Positions 36,394-44,896 are shown, numbered from the stretch's first letter. The stretch: 54,189 nucleotides of DNA from Clostridia bacterium (GCA_017620395.1 JAFZQJ010000030.1:1-54189), one strand, 5' to 3'. Program-made: numbers and translations. The notes: a model not told the origin generated them from the letters alone.

Positions 36394-36543
36394 AGTTGAC
36401 TTTCCTTTCTATGTAAGTCTTTTTGCTTATGAATCTGATATATTCAACGCCGAAGCGCGAATAACACGCCTATGCGTCCGGAAACACGCGGTTTCCCGGA
36501 CACAAGTACCCTTTTAGCCTATGGTATACGATATGTAATTGTA

Positions 36544-36572
36544 ATTATAATATATAATTGCGGATTTGTAAA
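36544..36572 (-). promoter_or_regulatory. Promoter of the first SipW-like peptidase gene
   Basis: Minus strand TTTACA (36567-36572) and perfect TATAAT (36544-36549), 17-nt spacer, AT-rich surroundings in an otherwise GC-rich region. Probably serves the peptidase and the genes after it. Confidence 0.8.
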
Positions 36573-36664
36573 GAGAAAATGTGAAAAAACGGTTAAAATT
36601 TTCGCTCCGGAACGCGGAAAACCGCGGTTTCGGGACAAAAGCGCGGGTTTGTCCGCGGAGAATT

Positions 36665-36692
36665 CAGAACCGCGCCGGAAGACGCGGTTCTG
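36665..36692 (-). terminator. Hairpin after the giant surface-protein gene
   Basis: Ten-bp perfect stem CAGAACCGCG/CGCGGTTCTG 38 nt after the stop, but with no clear U-run. Possible terminator or transcript-stabilising hairpin that separates the giant gene from the peptidase promoter. Confidence 0.4.
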
Positions 36693-36729
36693 ACGGTGTA
36701 CGTTATCGCCTTTGCGGGCGCGTGAACGC

Positions 36730-39700
36730 TTACGGCGAGGCGTTTGTGACTATTTCCTTCGGCACGTCCTTCTCGAGCGTGACGCCGTTGATGATCACGG
36801 CGGCCGGGTTCGCATCGGTGTTCACGGTGAAGGTCGCTTCGTTCGCGGTGGTTCCGCCGGTGTTGATGACGCGGGTGGTGCCGGAGTAGGTGTTGATCAG
36901 CTGCGTGCCGTAGGCGTAGATATCCTCGGTAGAGGTGAGGGTCACGGTGTAGTTGAGCGTCTGAGTCGCGGAGGTCGAGCCTGCCGGGATCTTCGCGGAC
37001 GTGCCGCCGGAGACGGAGGTCGTCAGCACGGGCTCGGTCGTGCGGGTGATGTTGCCGCCCTCAACGTAGGTGAAGTAGTAGGCGATGTTGGGACCGTAAA
37101 CCGAGGGATAGAAGATATTTTCGCGGAAGCCGTTTGTCATATCGACGACGGCGTACTGGCTGAGCGTCACGTTCTCGACCGGCGTATCCTCGGCGGTGAA
37201 GGTCTGCATATAGACCGACGTGTTGTCGCCGAAGTTGACGTGGACTCTATCGTCCGGCACGCTGATGCTCAGCAGCGTGATGACTTCGTCGAAGACGATG
37301 TTGAAGCCGCCCTCGGACGCGGCGCGGATGATGCGCGTCTTCATATTCTCATGGCCGGCGTAGGCGTAGGTGAAGGTAACGATCTCGACGAAGTCCGCTT
37401 CGACGTCCGTCAGACTGACGCCGCCGTAGACGGTGACGGTGCGGTTGCCGGTGCGGACGCCGTTTTTGTCGAAGGTGTCGAGCGTTTCGACGCGGAGCTT
37501 ATCGACGTTGTGGGTGTCGCGGCCGGTATCGGTGATGTTCTCGACCGATCTGACGACGTAACCGTGCGGGAAGTATTCGATGGGATCGCCGTTGCTGTTG
37601 GAAACGGTGATCCTGCCGCCGATGTAGGTCAGCTCGGTGTTCGTTTCGGAGTTATAGACGACGGCGTTGCCGTTGCGGACGAAATCGTAGGAGCCGTTGT
37701 AGGCGCCCGCGAGGGCGATGGTCGCGGTCTCGTAAGGACGCTGCGCGTCGTAGCCGCCGCCCGCGGTGAGCTGGACGCCCTTGGGCAGCGTGACGTCGTA
37801 ATCCTCTTCGGTGAAGCGTTCGGTGATCGTGACGCGGTCCTTATCCTCCGCCATACCGCCGTTGGCGGCGATGTCGAGGTAGAAGAGGTACGCGCCGTCG
37901 CTGCCGGGAACGGAGCCGAGCGCGAACTCGCCGCCGTTGACCGGGATCTCGAAGTAGTAGACGGCGTTCTGCACCATCGCGGAGCCGGGGTTCGTCATGC
38001 GAACCATATCGAACGCGATGGAACCGCAGTCGGAGGCGGATTTGCCGTCCGAATAGGTGCCGTCGGCGTATTTATAGATGAAGTCGTCGCCTTCGCGCGG
38101 CTTGTATATCTGCGAGATTTCTTTGATCTCCTTCAGATCGTTGGCGTTCTTGTACCCCGCGACGACCTCGGGATCGTCCGCGGCATAGCGGAAGATGCGG
38201 TGCAGCGAGAAGAAGGAGGTGTTGCCGCCGTAATAAGAGCCGGCGAAAACGGTGATGAAGCCGCGGCGCTTGACGTGGAAGTCGATGGAGTCGTTCGGGA
38301 CCTGGAAGTTCGTGTATTCCTCGCTCTCGATGTACGCCTTCGGCAGGGTGACGTATTTATTGACGTCGATCGCGGCGTCCATAAAGTGCAGACCGTAGAT
38401 ATACCGCGATCCCACGAACGTATCGCTCATCGACTGGCGGGCGTCCTCGTAGCGCTTGAATCCGAGGGTGCTGAAGTTTATCTTTTGAGAGGCGGCACTG
38501 GAAATGTTAGCATTGACCGAGTTATTGTTCGCGTTGAAGCTGTCGGAAACGCGGTACCAACCGCTGTAAGTTCCGTTATCCACGCCGGTGATTACCTCGA
38601 GGCGCGAGTCTGCCGTGGCATTGTACGTATAGTATGTGTTACCCCAGTTTCCTGATTGAGTCCAACCGTTTGTTCCGTTCGTCGCAGTACTGATATTATC
38701 CGCGGAATACTGCGATACGCGGATATCGCCCCGGCCGCTGGATGAAGCCGGCGAGATACCGCCGGCGACGATGTAGCCGGTGTTGGTATCGGGGTTCGCG
38801 GCGTACGGCGAGGACTGGATGACGTTGATCGGGAACGCGGAGGCGTAGGTGGAGCCCTCCGTCGTCGTTCCGTCGTTGCGGAGAGCGTGGACGTCCGCCG
38901 CCGTAAGGGTAAGATCGGCGCTGCGCACGTCGGTGTAGGTCAGCTCGGTGTGAGTATCCTGCGGAGTATAGGTCAGCGTCGAGGGGCCCTGCGCGGTAAA
39001 GACCGTTTCCGCGGATACGGCGGAGGCGTCTTCTTCGGTTTCGTAGGCGTGGCCGGAAACCGTCACGGTCGCGGGAGTGAAGGTGATTTCGGTGCGGGTG
39101 ATGCGGTCGTTGTTGTTTCTGCTGTTTCTGGACGTCCAACCGTTGTTATACCGCAAATAGTAGTTGCCGCCGCTGTTACGGATATAGTAATAGTAGTTAT
39201 AGTAGTTATAATATTGGGATTGTGTGCTGTTATTCGATATTGACGCGCTGCCGTTTCCGACGACCAGATAACGTGTCACACCCCTCGCCACTGTTGAAAC
39301 AGTAGTGCTGGTTGACGCATTTCTGCCGGGCGTCGTATCATTGGAGAAAGACCAAAGAACGGCGTTGTCGTCGGAGTTCGACGCGTTCAGCGCGGGATTT
39401 GCGGCGTCGGAAACGTTCAGATAATAGCCTCCGGAGCTCTCGATCGTATAATAGTTCTTGCTCGTATCCATCAGCTTGAAGGTGTTGTTTTCAAGCGTCA
39501 GGGTATAGGTCACTTCGGCGTTGTCGACCTGAAGCGCGCAGGTAAGGTTGTTTCCGGAGTATTCCCACGCGGTGCCGGAATCGTTCTCGTTCGTCGTGAC
39601 CGCGAGGTTGGTGGTCGAGCGGGTCTGGACGTTCGCAAGCAAACCGCGCAGATAATACGTCGTGTTGCCGCTGGTCATGTAAATCTTGCCGGTCGCCTCG

Positions 39701-42600
39701 TTATAAACCCAGTCGGTCGCGTTGTTCGCGCTGTTTCCGGTGGAAACCGCCGTGGTCGAAGCGTTCAGATAGTAGGTCGTGTTTCCGGAACGCGCGGAAA
39801 TCGGGCCGCCGCTCACGGCGGAAGTGCTGACGGTCCAGTTCGTGCCGTTGAAGACGACGTAATAGGTCGTGTTGTTCGCGGTGAAGGTCAGAGTCTTGTT
39901 CGCCGCGTTATAGGTGAAGTTCGTGCCGTTGGCGGCGGTGCTGAGCGAAAGCCCCGTCGTCTGCGCGCGCAGGTAGTAGTTCGTCGTTCCGACGACGGTG
40001 TAAAGCTTGTTTCCGTCCGCGAGCCAGTAGGCGGGCGCGTCGGCGGAATTCGTCACCGCGTTCGTGCCGTTCGGAGCGAGATAGTCGTCTCCTGAATGTA
40101 CGGCGACGAGGTCGAGCGACGGATACGCCTTCCATCCGTCCGAGAAGACGAGATACCACGGCGCGTTGTTATAGGTATAGCTGAGCGTTCCGTCGCTGTT
40201 CCGCGTCCAGGTCGTCGACCGCGTGGTCGAGACCGAAACGTTGGCGCCGGAAGCGTTGAGGTAATAGGTGTTGCCGTTATAATAGGTGCTGATCGCGCCG
40301 TTGTCGAAGACCCAGCGCGTCGCGGCGTCCGCGTCGGTTCCGGAGCCGACCGCGGTCGTCGAAGCGATATTCAGATAGTTGCCGTCCTGCGAGATAACGG
40401 AGGCGTCGGCGTAGGGATAGACCTTCCACTCCGCGCCCTCGCGGTAGAGATACCACGTTCCGTTATTGTAGGTATAGGACATGTGCGCGGCGCCGTCGCG
40501 GGTCCAGACCGTTGACGCGGTCGTTCCGAGCGAAAGCGTATTCGTCGCGTTGAGGTAGCGGATCGTTCCGTTTACCACGGTGTAGAGATGGCCGTTATCC
40601 GCGTCCCACACCCAGTCCGCGGCGTTCGCGGCGTTCACGGCGGCAAACGCCGTGCCGTTGACGCCGAAGTAGTAGCTGCCGTCGGTCACGCGGTAGGCGG
40701 TCTCGGAGGGGAAGCAGGACCACGCGCCGTTCGCGTAGCGGAGATACCACTTCACGCCGGCGTTGTCGGTGAAGTAGAGCGAGTTCTCCGTCTTCGTCCA
40801 GGAGGTGCTCCTCGTCGTGCTGAGCGAAACGGCTCCCGCGGCGCTCGAGTTAAGGTAGTAGACGTTGTTGTTGTAGAAAACGCTTATTCCGCCGGTGGTC
40901 TCGTCGTACGCCCACTCCGCGGTATTGCCGGGGTTGTTCGCAACGCCGTTGACCGTGGTGTTTCCGCTTCTGTTGAGGTAGTAGCCGTTCGAGCGGATGC
41001 GGAAGGTCTCCTTGCCGGGATAGACCGACCAGCCGTTGTTATAGGTCAGATACCACGTGTGGTTGTTGTAGGTGTAGCTCAGCGTATCGTCCGCGTTGCG
41101 CGTCCAGTTGGTCGTGGAAGCGGTCGTGCCGACGGAAAGCGTGTTGTTGTTCCCTCTGTTGAGGTAGTAGGTGCTTCCGTTGGCGTTGGAATAGGTGTAG
41201 AGGCGGCCGTTTTCGAGCACCCAGCCGTTCGCGGCGTCGGCGTCCGCAGTCGACGCGAGGGCGTTCGCGGAGCTGAGGGTCATGTAGTTGGCGCCGTTGG
41301 AGACCTTGAAGCCGTTTTTGATCTCGCCCGTGTAGGACATGTTCGTAACGGTCATCGTCTCCTGATACATGTAAAGGAAGTTATCGTTTGTATTGTAGTA
41401 GTAATACATTCCCGACTCGTCGGAAGAATAATAACGCGCGGCTTTTGGGGGGATGTTCTGATTCTGGTTGGCAGTGATTGAGAAAGTACTCGACGTCGCG
41501 GTGGTGACGCGGCTGACCTCGACTCCGTGCTCGTCGCGGACGACGGTCTGCGCGGTCGGGTAAGCGGTCGTCGGCGTTCTGTTACCGGTGAGGTTCGACC
41601 TGACGTCCGTCAGACGGGTGAACAGGTTATCCATCTTTACGCTGCCGCCGAAGCCGGGGCCCTCGTCCTGCAGATTTTTATACATGACGTTCTGCGTCTC
41701 GACGGGCGCGGCGAGGGTAACTCTCGTCACGTTCAGGTCGAGGCGGTAGGGCTCGGTGCAGTAGCCGACAAGGCCGTAGTCGGACTGGTTGGTCGTGCCG
41801 CCGCCGCTCTCGGAGGCGGGCATGCCAAGCGCCGAAACGCCGCTGCCGACGGTCACGGTGGAGTTCGCGACCGCGACGCCGTTCATGACGCCGTTGACGT
41901 AGCCCGCGGCGACGCCGACGAGGGATTTGTTCTCCGCCGGCGCGGTGGACTCGATGGTCACGGTGTTCAGCGTGAAGTTCTCGACGCGCGCGGTGTGGTT
42001 GTTCGCGTTCGCGGAGCCGTTATACTCGCCGACGACGCCGAAGAAGCCGATGATCTGGTCTCCGGTCGTGCCTTCGTTCGGGATATCCGTAACGGTGTTC
42101 GCGTTCGTGACGGTCAGATTCGAGATGGTGTGGCCGTTGCCGTTGAACTCGCCTATGAAGGGGTATTCGGCGGTGCCGCTCGGGGGAAGCACCCACCCGG
42201 TCATATCGAGGTCTTCGGAAATGTAGAAGTAGACGGGCTCGATCTCGCCTGTTTCCGGATCGGGCTCGTTGAAATATCCGAGGTTCTGCAGCCACGCGAA
42301 ATAGTAAAGCTGCAGCGGATATCTGATTTCGAAAGCGCAGCCGGCTTCGCTTGTCAGCGGATTGCCCTGGCTGTCGTAGCCGTGGGTGGGGTTGCCGTCC
42401 GCGTCGTAGCTGACGTTGTACTGCTGCGTCGAGGTGCCGTCGCCGCTCTCGAAATAGGACTTGTGCACGTAGGAGGTCGCGCCGACAGTCGATTCAAGAG
42501 AGTTGCTCAGCCATGCGTAAACAGCCGACGTCGTCAGCGCCAGCAGGAAAAGCAAAAGCACAAAGCTCGAAGCGAGCTGCTTTTTCGCAAACTTTTTCAA
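36730..42600 (-). CDS. Giant exported repeat protein with SipW-type signal peptide
   Basis: 1956 residues. TTG start (42600) with GGAAAGGAAG 9-10 nt upstream. The leader KKFAKKQLASSFVLLLFLLA ends in AVYAWLSNSLE, the A-x-A-W-[F/L]-S pattern of SipW-dependent proteins. Residues about 90-330 hold a GLUG-like motif (YPFIGEFNGNGHTISNLTVT), as in beta-helical adhesins. From about 430 to 1150 there are seven tandem units of about 100 residues rich in Tyr, Asn and Thr, with recurring W-x5-G-x-[LI]-[YS] and YYLN/YYLR patterns and an intervening LSYTYNN-x-WYL. The C-terminal 750 residues are mixed beta-type sequence without repeats, LPXTG or membrane anchor. It follows the riboswitch-controlled SipW-type gene by 42 bp. 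Probably a fibre-associated adhesin or matrix protein; no named family recognised over the full length. Confidence 0.88.
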   Translation of the reverse strand: MKKFAKKQLASSFVLLLFLLALTTSAVYAWLSNSLESTVGATSYVHKSYFESGDGTSTQQYNVSYDADGNPTHGYDSQGNPLTSEAGCAFEIRYPLQLYYFAWLQNLGYFNEPDPETGEIEPVYFYISEDLDMTGWVLPPSGTAEYPFIGEFNGNGHTISNLTVTNANTVTDIPNEGTTGDQIIGFFGVVGEYNGSANANNHTARVENFTLNTVTIESTAPAENKSLVGVAAGYVNGVMNGVAVANSTVTVGSGVSALGMPASESGGGTTNQSDYGLVGYCTEPYRLDLNVTRVTLAAPVETQNVMYKNLQDEGPGFGGSVKMDNLFTRLTDVRSNLTGNRTPTTAYPTAQTVVRDEHGVEVSRVTTATSSTFSITANQNQNIPPKAARYYSSDESGMYYYYNTNDNFLYMYQETMTVTNMSYTGEIKNGFKVSNGANYMTLSSANALASTADADAANGWVLENGRLYTYSNANGSTYYLNRGNNNTLSVGTTASTTNWTRNADDTLSYTYNNHTWYLTYNNGWSVYPGKETFRIRSNGYYLNRSGNTTVNGVANNPGNTAEWAYDETTGGISVFYNNNVYYLNSSAAGAVSLSTTRSTSWTKTENSLYFTDNAGVKWYLRYANGAWSCFPSETAYRVTDGSYYFGVNGTAFAAVNAANAADWVWDADNGHLYTVVNGTIRYLNATNTLSLGTTASTVWTRDGAAHMSYTYNNGTWYLYREGAEWKVYPYADASVISQDGNYLNIASTTAVGSGTDADAATRWVFDNGAISTYYNGNTYYLNASGANVSVSTTRSTTWTRNSDGTLSYTYNNAPWYLVFSDGWKAYPSLDLVAVHSGDDYLAPNGTNAVTNSADAPAYWLADGNKLYTVVGTTNYYLRAQTTGLSLSTAANGTNFTYNAANKTLTFTANNTTYYVVFNGTNWTVSTSAVSGGPISARSGNTTYYLNASTTAVSTGNSANNATDWVYNEATGKIYMTSGNTTYYLRGLLANVQTRSTTNLAVTTNENDSGTAWEYSGNNLTCALQVDNAEVTYTLTLENNTFKLMDTSKNYYTIESSGGYYLNVSDAANPALNASNSDDNAVLWSFSNDTTPGRNASTSTTVSTVARGVTRYLVVGNGSASISNNSTQSQYYNYYNYYYYIRNSGGNYYLRYNNGWTSRNSRNNNDRITRTEITFTPATVTVSGHAYETEEDASAVSAETVFTAQGPSTLTYTPQDTHTELTYTDVRSADLTLTAADVHALRNDGTTTEGSTYASAFPINVIQSSPYAANPDTNTGYIVAGGISPASSSGRGDIRVSQYSADNISTATNGTNGWTQSGNWGNTYYTYNATADSRLEVITGVDNGTYSGWYRVSDSFNANNNSVNANISSAASQKINFSTLGFKRYEDARQSMSDTFVGSRYIYGLHFMDAAIDVNKYVTLPKAYIESEEYTNFQVPNDSIDFHVKRRGFITVFAGSYYGGNTSFFSLHRIFRYAADDPEVVAGYKNANDLKEIKEISQIYKPREGDDFIYKYADGTYSDGKSASDCGSIAFDMVRMTNPGSAMVQNAVYYFEIPVNGGEFALGSVPGSDGAYLFYLDIAANGGMAEDKDRVTITERFTEEDYDVTLPKGVQLTAGGGYDAQRPYETATIALAGAYNGSYDFVRNGNAVVYNSETNTELTYIGGRITVSNSNGDPIEYFPHGYVVRSVENITDTGRDTHNVDKLRVETLDTFDKNGVRTGNRTVTVYGGVSLTDVEADFVEIVTFTYAYAGHENMKTRIIRAASEGGFNIVFDEVITLLSISVPDDRVHVNFGDNTSVYMQTFTAEDTPVENVTLSQYAVVDMTNGFRENIFYPSVYGPNIAYYFTYVEGGNITRTTEPVLTTSVSGGTSAKIPAGSTSATQTLNYTVTLTSTEDIYAYGTQLINTYSGTTRVINTGGTTANEATFTVNTDANPAAVIINGVTLEKDVPKEIVTNASP

Positions 42601-42642
42601 CTATCGTCACTTCCTTTCCGTGCAGATTAGTGGGGTTCGCCC

Positions 42643-43542
42643 TTACGAATGGCTGGCCGCGATCGTCATCAGGTCGTTGCTCAGTTTGATGACCTGGCCG
42701 ACGCTGGTGATGTCGCCGTTGAGCGTGGCGTCGTAAGCGCCGTATTCGCGGAGCAGCGTTTCGTCGTAGGTGACGTAGACGTAGACGTTGAGCGTTTCGT
42801 TCACGCCGTCGCCGTCCATGTCGTTCCAGTCGGCGGCGGTGTAGTCGATGGAAAGCGTTACCGAATCCGCCTTCGTGTAGCGGTCGGGATCGCCTTCGTC
42901 GCCGGTGACCGTCGTGAAAACGTTGGTCGTAGCGTCGTTCACCGTCTGCGACTTGATGACCTCATAGAGGGTGGAGTCGTTGCCGTAGGGCAGGTTGTCG
43001 ATGTTGCGGTAAAGCGTGGTAGGGTCGTCGCTGTAGATGCCGGCTCCCTTGACGATGGTCAGGCGCATCAGACTCGAAAAGAGGTTGTTCAGCGCCGCGA
43101 GCTCGGAGCCGTTGGCTATCGTGCCTTCGTCCGTGGTAATGCTCGCCGCGAGGTTGCGGCCGATCGTGAGCGCGATAGTTCCCGACTGCGGGAGATCCTC
43201 CTCGCCGGTCAGAGCGACCCTGATGACGGCGGGGGTGTAGCGGTTGCGCTGACGGAATATCAGGTCGTACTGCGGGACCTGGATATCGGTGATGGAATCC
43301 TCCCCTACTCCCACGGCGTTTTTCGCGTCGTAAAAGTAGTGCGAGTATTCGGCCTCGACGTCGTCCTGATAGGCGGTGACCGCCATGCCGTTTCCGTCGA
43401 CTTCCTTGTTCTGCGCAAACCATCCGAAGGCGGAGTTCAGATAAAGCAGAATGACGCCCAGCACGAATAAGCCGAGCAGGATCAGCGAACAGATCCTCGC
43501 GGCGAACCAGATGTTCTGCTTTCTCGTGAAATACTTCGGCAC
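42643..43542 (-). CDS. SipW-dependent exported protein, TasA/camelysin-like
   Basis: 299 residues. Basic N-terminus, hydrophobic core SLILLGLFVLGVILLYL and the processing region NSAFGWFAQNKEVDGNGMAV, which matches the SipW-type A-F-x-W-F site. The mature part is a single beta-rich domain with VTLSIDYTAADWNDMDGDGV and NVYVYVTYDETLL near the C-terminus. AAAGGTGAAAGAAAAG precedes the ATG. It directly follows a c-di-GMP-I riboswitch and its terminator, so expression should rise with c-di-GMP. Likely a fibre subunit or minor matrix protein; the fold assignment is by signal-peptide type and context. Confidence 0.8.
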   Translation of the reverse strand: MPKYFTRKQNIWFAARICSLILLGLFVLGVILLYLNSAFGWFAQNKEVDGNGMAVTAYQDDVEAEYSHYFYDAKNAVGVGEDSITDIQVPQYDLIFRQRNRYTPAVIRVALTGEEDLPQSGTIALTIGRNLAASITTDEGTIANGSELAALNNLFSSLMRLTIVKGAGIYSDDPTTLYRNIDNLPYGNDSTLYEVIKSQTVNDATTNVFTTVTGDEGDPDRYTKADSVTLSIDYTAADWNDMDGDGVNETLNVYVYVTYDETLLREYGAYDATLNGDITSVGQVIKLSNDLMTIAASHS

Positions 43543-43595
43543 TCTTTTCTTTCACCTTTCTGTACGCGCACGCTCCGCACGCGCGTGTTTCAGCC

Positions 43596-43633
43596 GTTAA
43601 AAAAAGCCGGCCTGCTGCATGATTGCAACTGGC
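43596..43633 (-). terminator. Riboswitch-controlled terminator before the surface-protein operon
   Basis: On the minus strand AGCC..GTTGC can pair with GCAGC..GGCT, followed by seven T. The 5' arm overlaps the 3' end of the aptamer (GCCAGTTGC), so ligand binding should prevent terminator formation. Confidence 0.65.
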
Positions 43634-43685
43634 TGACTCGTGGAGTCCCTGTAGCTTTGCGTCACCGGATCGCTCCGGCTTTGCC
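43623..43685 (-). promoter_or_regulatory. c-di-GMP-I (GEMM) riboswitch, copy 1
   Basis: Minus strand, in order: GGCAAAGCCGGAG, a P2 hairpin closed by a GCGA (GNRA) loop, the invariant GTGACGCAAAGCTACAGG, a second hairpin (GACTCCACGAGTC) and CAGCCAGTTGC. These are the conserved parts of the cyclic-di-GMP class I aptamer, including the GNRA tetraloop and its receptor region. It lies 80 nt upstream of the SipW-dependent protein gene. Confidence 0.85.
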
Positions 43686-43699
43686 AAGTTTTAGGTTGT

Positions 43700-44395
43700 G
43701 TTTTTGTTGCAGGCTGTCATTCCGAATGAAGTGAGGAATCCCCTTCCCTTTCCGACCTGCTGCCTTGGCTCCCTCTGACGATGGAGCTGTCGAGGGCGGC
43801 GATACGCCGTCCGAGACTGAGGGAGAGATAACGAAAGTTATCCTCCTGTCAAAACTTTGCTCCGAAGACGAGCTGCCGTTATCTCTCCCTCCGTCTTGCC
43901 TCGGTTTACACCTCGGCAATCCACCTCCCTCCTCAGAGGGAGGCAAGACCGACCGGCTGCGGTCGGCGGGGGTCCCTCGTCGGCTCGCGCCTCTTCGGGA
44001 CGACAGGTTTGCGGAGTCTTCCCTTTCCGACCGGCTGACGTCGGCGGGAACTCCACGGGGCGTGCGCCTTCGGCGCGTGAACGCGGGCCCTCCCGCGTCC
44101 GTTCGCGGCTGAGCCGCGCCGCGGCGAAATACCGATCGCCGCTTTTGGCAAAGCAAAACTTTTCTTACAAGACCCGCGATACGTCTTCTTCCACACACTC
44201 AACGCTCCGCGCCGTACTCCTCCCCCCGCGGGGGGAACCGGGGCGCACGCCGCCTGCGGCGGCGGCCGAGGGAGGAAAGTCTCCCCTTCCGTCAAAGCGT
44301 TCCGGCGGAGAAAGGGCTCTTCCCTTCCTCCGTCACTCACGGGCCCGCCCGTGAGCGCCGCCTCCCCGTCTGAGGAAGGCAGCTTGCGGGGTAAT
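43700..44395. repeat. Repeat block between two riboswitches
   Basis: No gene. A 700-bp mosaic of REP-like modules: TGTCATTCCGAATGAAGTGAG, CTCCCTC palindromes, a 73-bp MITE-like element (43819-43891) with 15-bp inverted ends GAGGGAGAGATAACG/CGTTATCTCTCCCTC, and GC-rich modules. It separates two c-di-GMP riboswitches that would otherwise be in tandem. Confidence 0.75.
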
Positions 44396-44438
44396 AAAAA
44401 CAGCCGCTCGGTTCGCGCTATGTCGAACGTCGCAGCTG
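44396..44438 (-). terminator. Riboswitch-controlled terminator (copy 2)
   Basis: CAGC-GC-GTTCG pairs with CGAAC-GC-GCTG, followed by TTTTT. The 5' arm (CAGCTGCG) is also the 3' strand of the aptamer, so aptamer and terminator are mutually exclusive. Confidence 0.75.
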
Positions 44439-44492
44439 GCTACCCCGGTGGGGTCCTGTAGCTTTGCGTCACCGGATTGCTCCGGCTTTGCC
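44431..44492 (-). promoter_or_regulatory. c-di-GMP-I (GEMM) riboswitch, copy 2
   Basis: Minus strand: GGCAAAGCCGGAGCAATCC (GCAA GNRA loop), GGTGACGCAAAGCTACAGG, the CCCCACCGGGG hairpin and TAGCCAGCTGCG. All core parts of the class I aptamer are present. It is transcribed from the promoter at 44517-44545, begins about 20 nt after the expected start, and lies about 740 nt upstream of riboswitch copy 1. Confidence 0.9.
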
Positions 44493-44516
44493 GATACTTA
44501 TACTATATGCAATCGT

Positions 44517-44545
44517 ATTATAACATAGTACTATATATAAAGCAA
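44517..44545 (-). promoter_or_regulatory. Promoter of the riboswitch-controlled surface operon
   Basis: Minus strand TTGCTT (44540-44545), 17-nt spacer, perfect TATAAT (44517-44522), in an AT-rich island. The probable start is only about 20 nt before riboswitch copy 2. Confidence 0.8.
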
Positions 44546-44595
44546 GTGTTTTTTTCAAAATCGAGCCGATTTTTTTGATTTTTTTCGACTCAAAA

Positions 44596-44619
44596 CCGCT
44601 ATATATATATTAATAGCGG
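44596..44619. promoter_or_regulatory. AT-rich dyad between divergent promoters
   Basis: CCGCTAT and ATAGCGG are perfect inverted arms around ATATATATTA. They lie between the minus-strand surface-operon promoter (44545) and the plus-strand -10 box TATAAT at 44663-44668 of the recombinase unit. Possible operator; the pairing AAAACCGC..GCGGTTTT also allows a terminator-like fold. Confidence 0.4.
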
Positions 44620-44707
44620 AATTAGCGCGGTTTTTTTTCCTTTTTCGAGAGCGGAATCGCGGTATAATATTATATTTTCGTATCCTGCCGGAAAGGAGGG
44701 ATCGGAC

Positions 44708-44896
44708 GTGAAAATGACGCCTTCGGAGCTGCACGCGGAGGCGAACTGCCTGCTCGCCGCCGCTTACGCGAAGCGGCTGCTCGAGCGCGGCGCGCTCACC
44801 GAAAGCGAATACGCCTCCGTCTGCGCGGCGCTGCGCAGGCGCTTCAGACCGCTGCTCGCCGCGCTGCTTTCCGGCGAAGCGCCGGAGCAGCAATGA
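44708..44896 (+). CDS. Small SHOCT-like protein upstream of a recombinase
   Basis: 62 residues. GTG start with AAGGAGGG 7 nt upstream; an ATG two codons later is the alternative. The sequence TPSELHAEANCLLAAAYAKR, followed by GALTESEYASVCAALRRRFRP, resembles the short helical SHOCT-like proteins often encoded just before serine recombinases in Clostridia. Function unknown; it may be an accessory factor of the recombinase, 320 bp downstream. A TATAAT at 44663-44668 could be its -10 box, without a good -35. Confidence 0.7.
   Translation: MKMTPSELHAEANCLLAAAYAKRLLERGALTESEYASVCAALRRRFRPLLAALLSGEAPEQQ

Noticed and set aside
36712..38655. 647-codon open frame antisense to the giant surface gene, and similar long frames at 40588-41481 and 41527-42630
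   Set aside because: Shadow frames of a GC-rich Thr/Asn/Val-coding gene; no ribosome-binding site, compositionally odd Arg/Val/Asp-rich peptides and no recognisable family.
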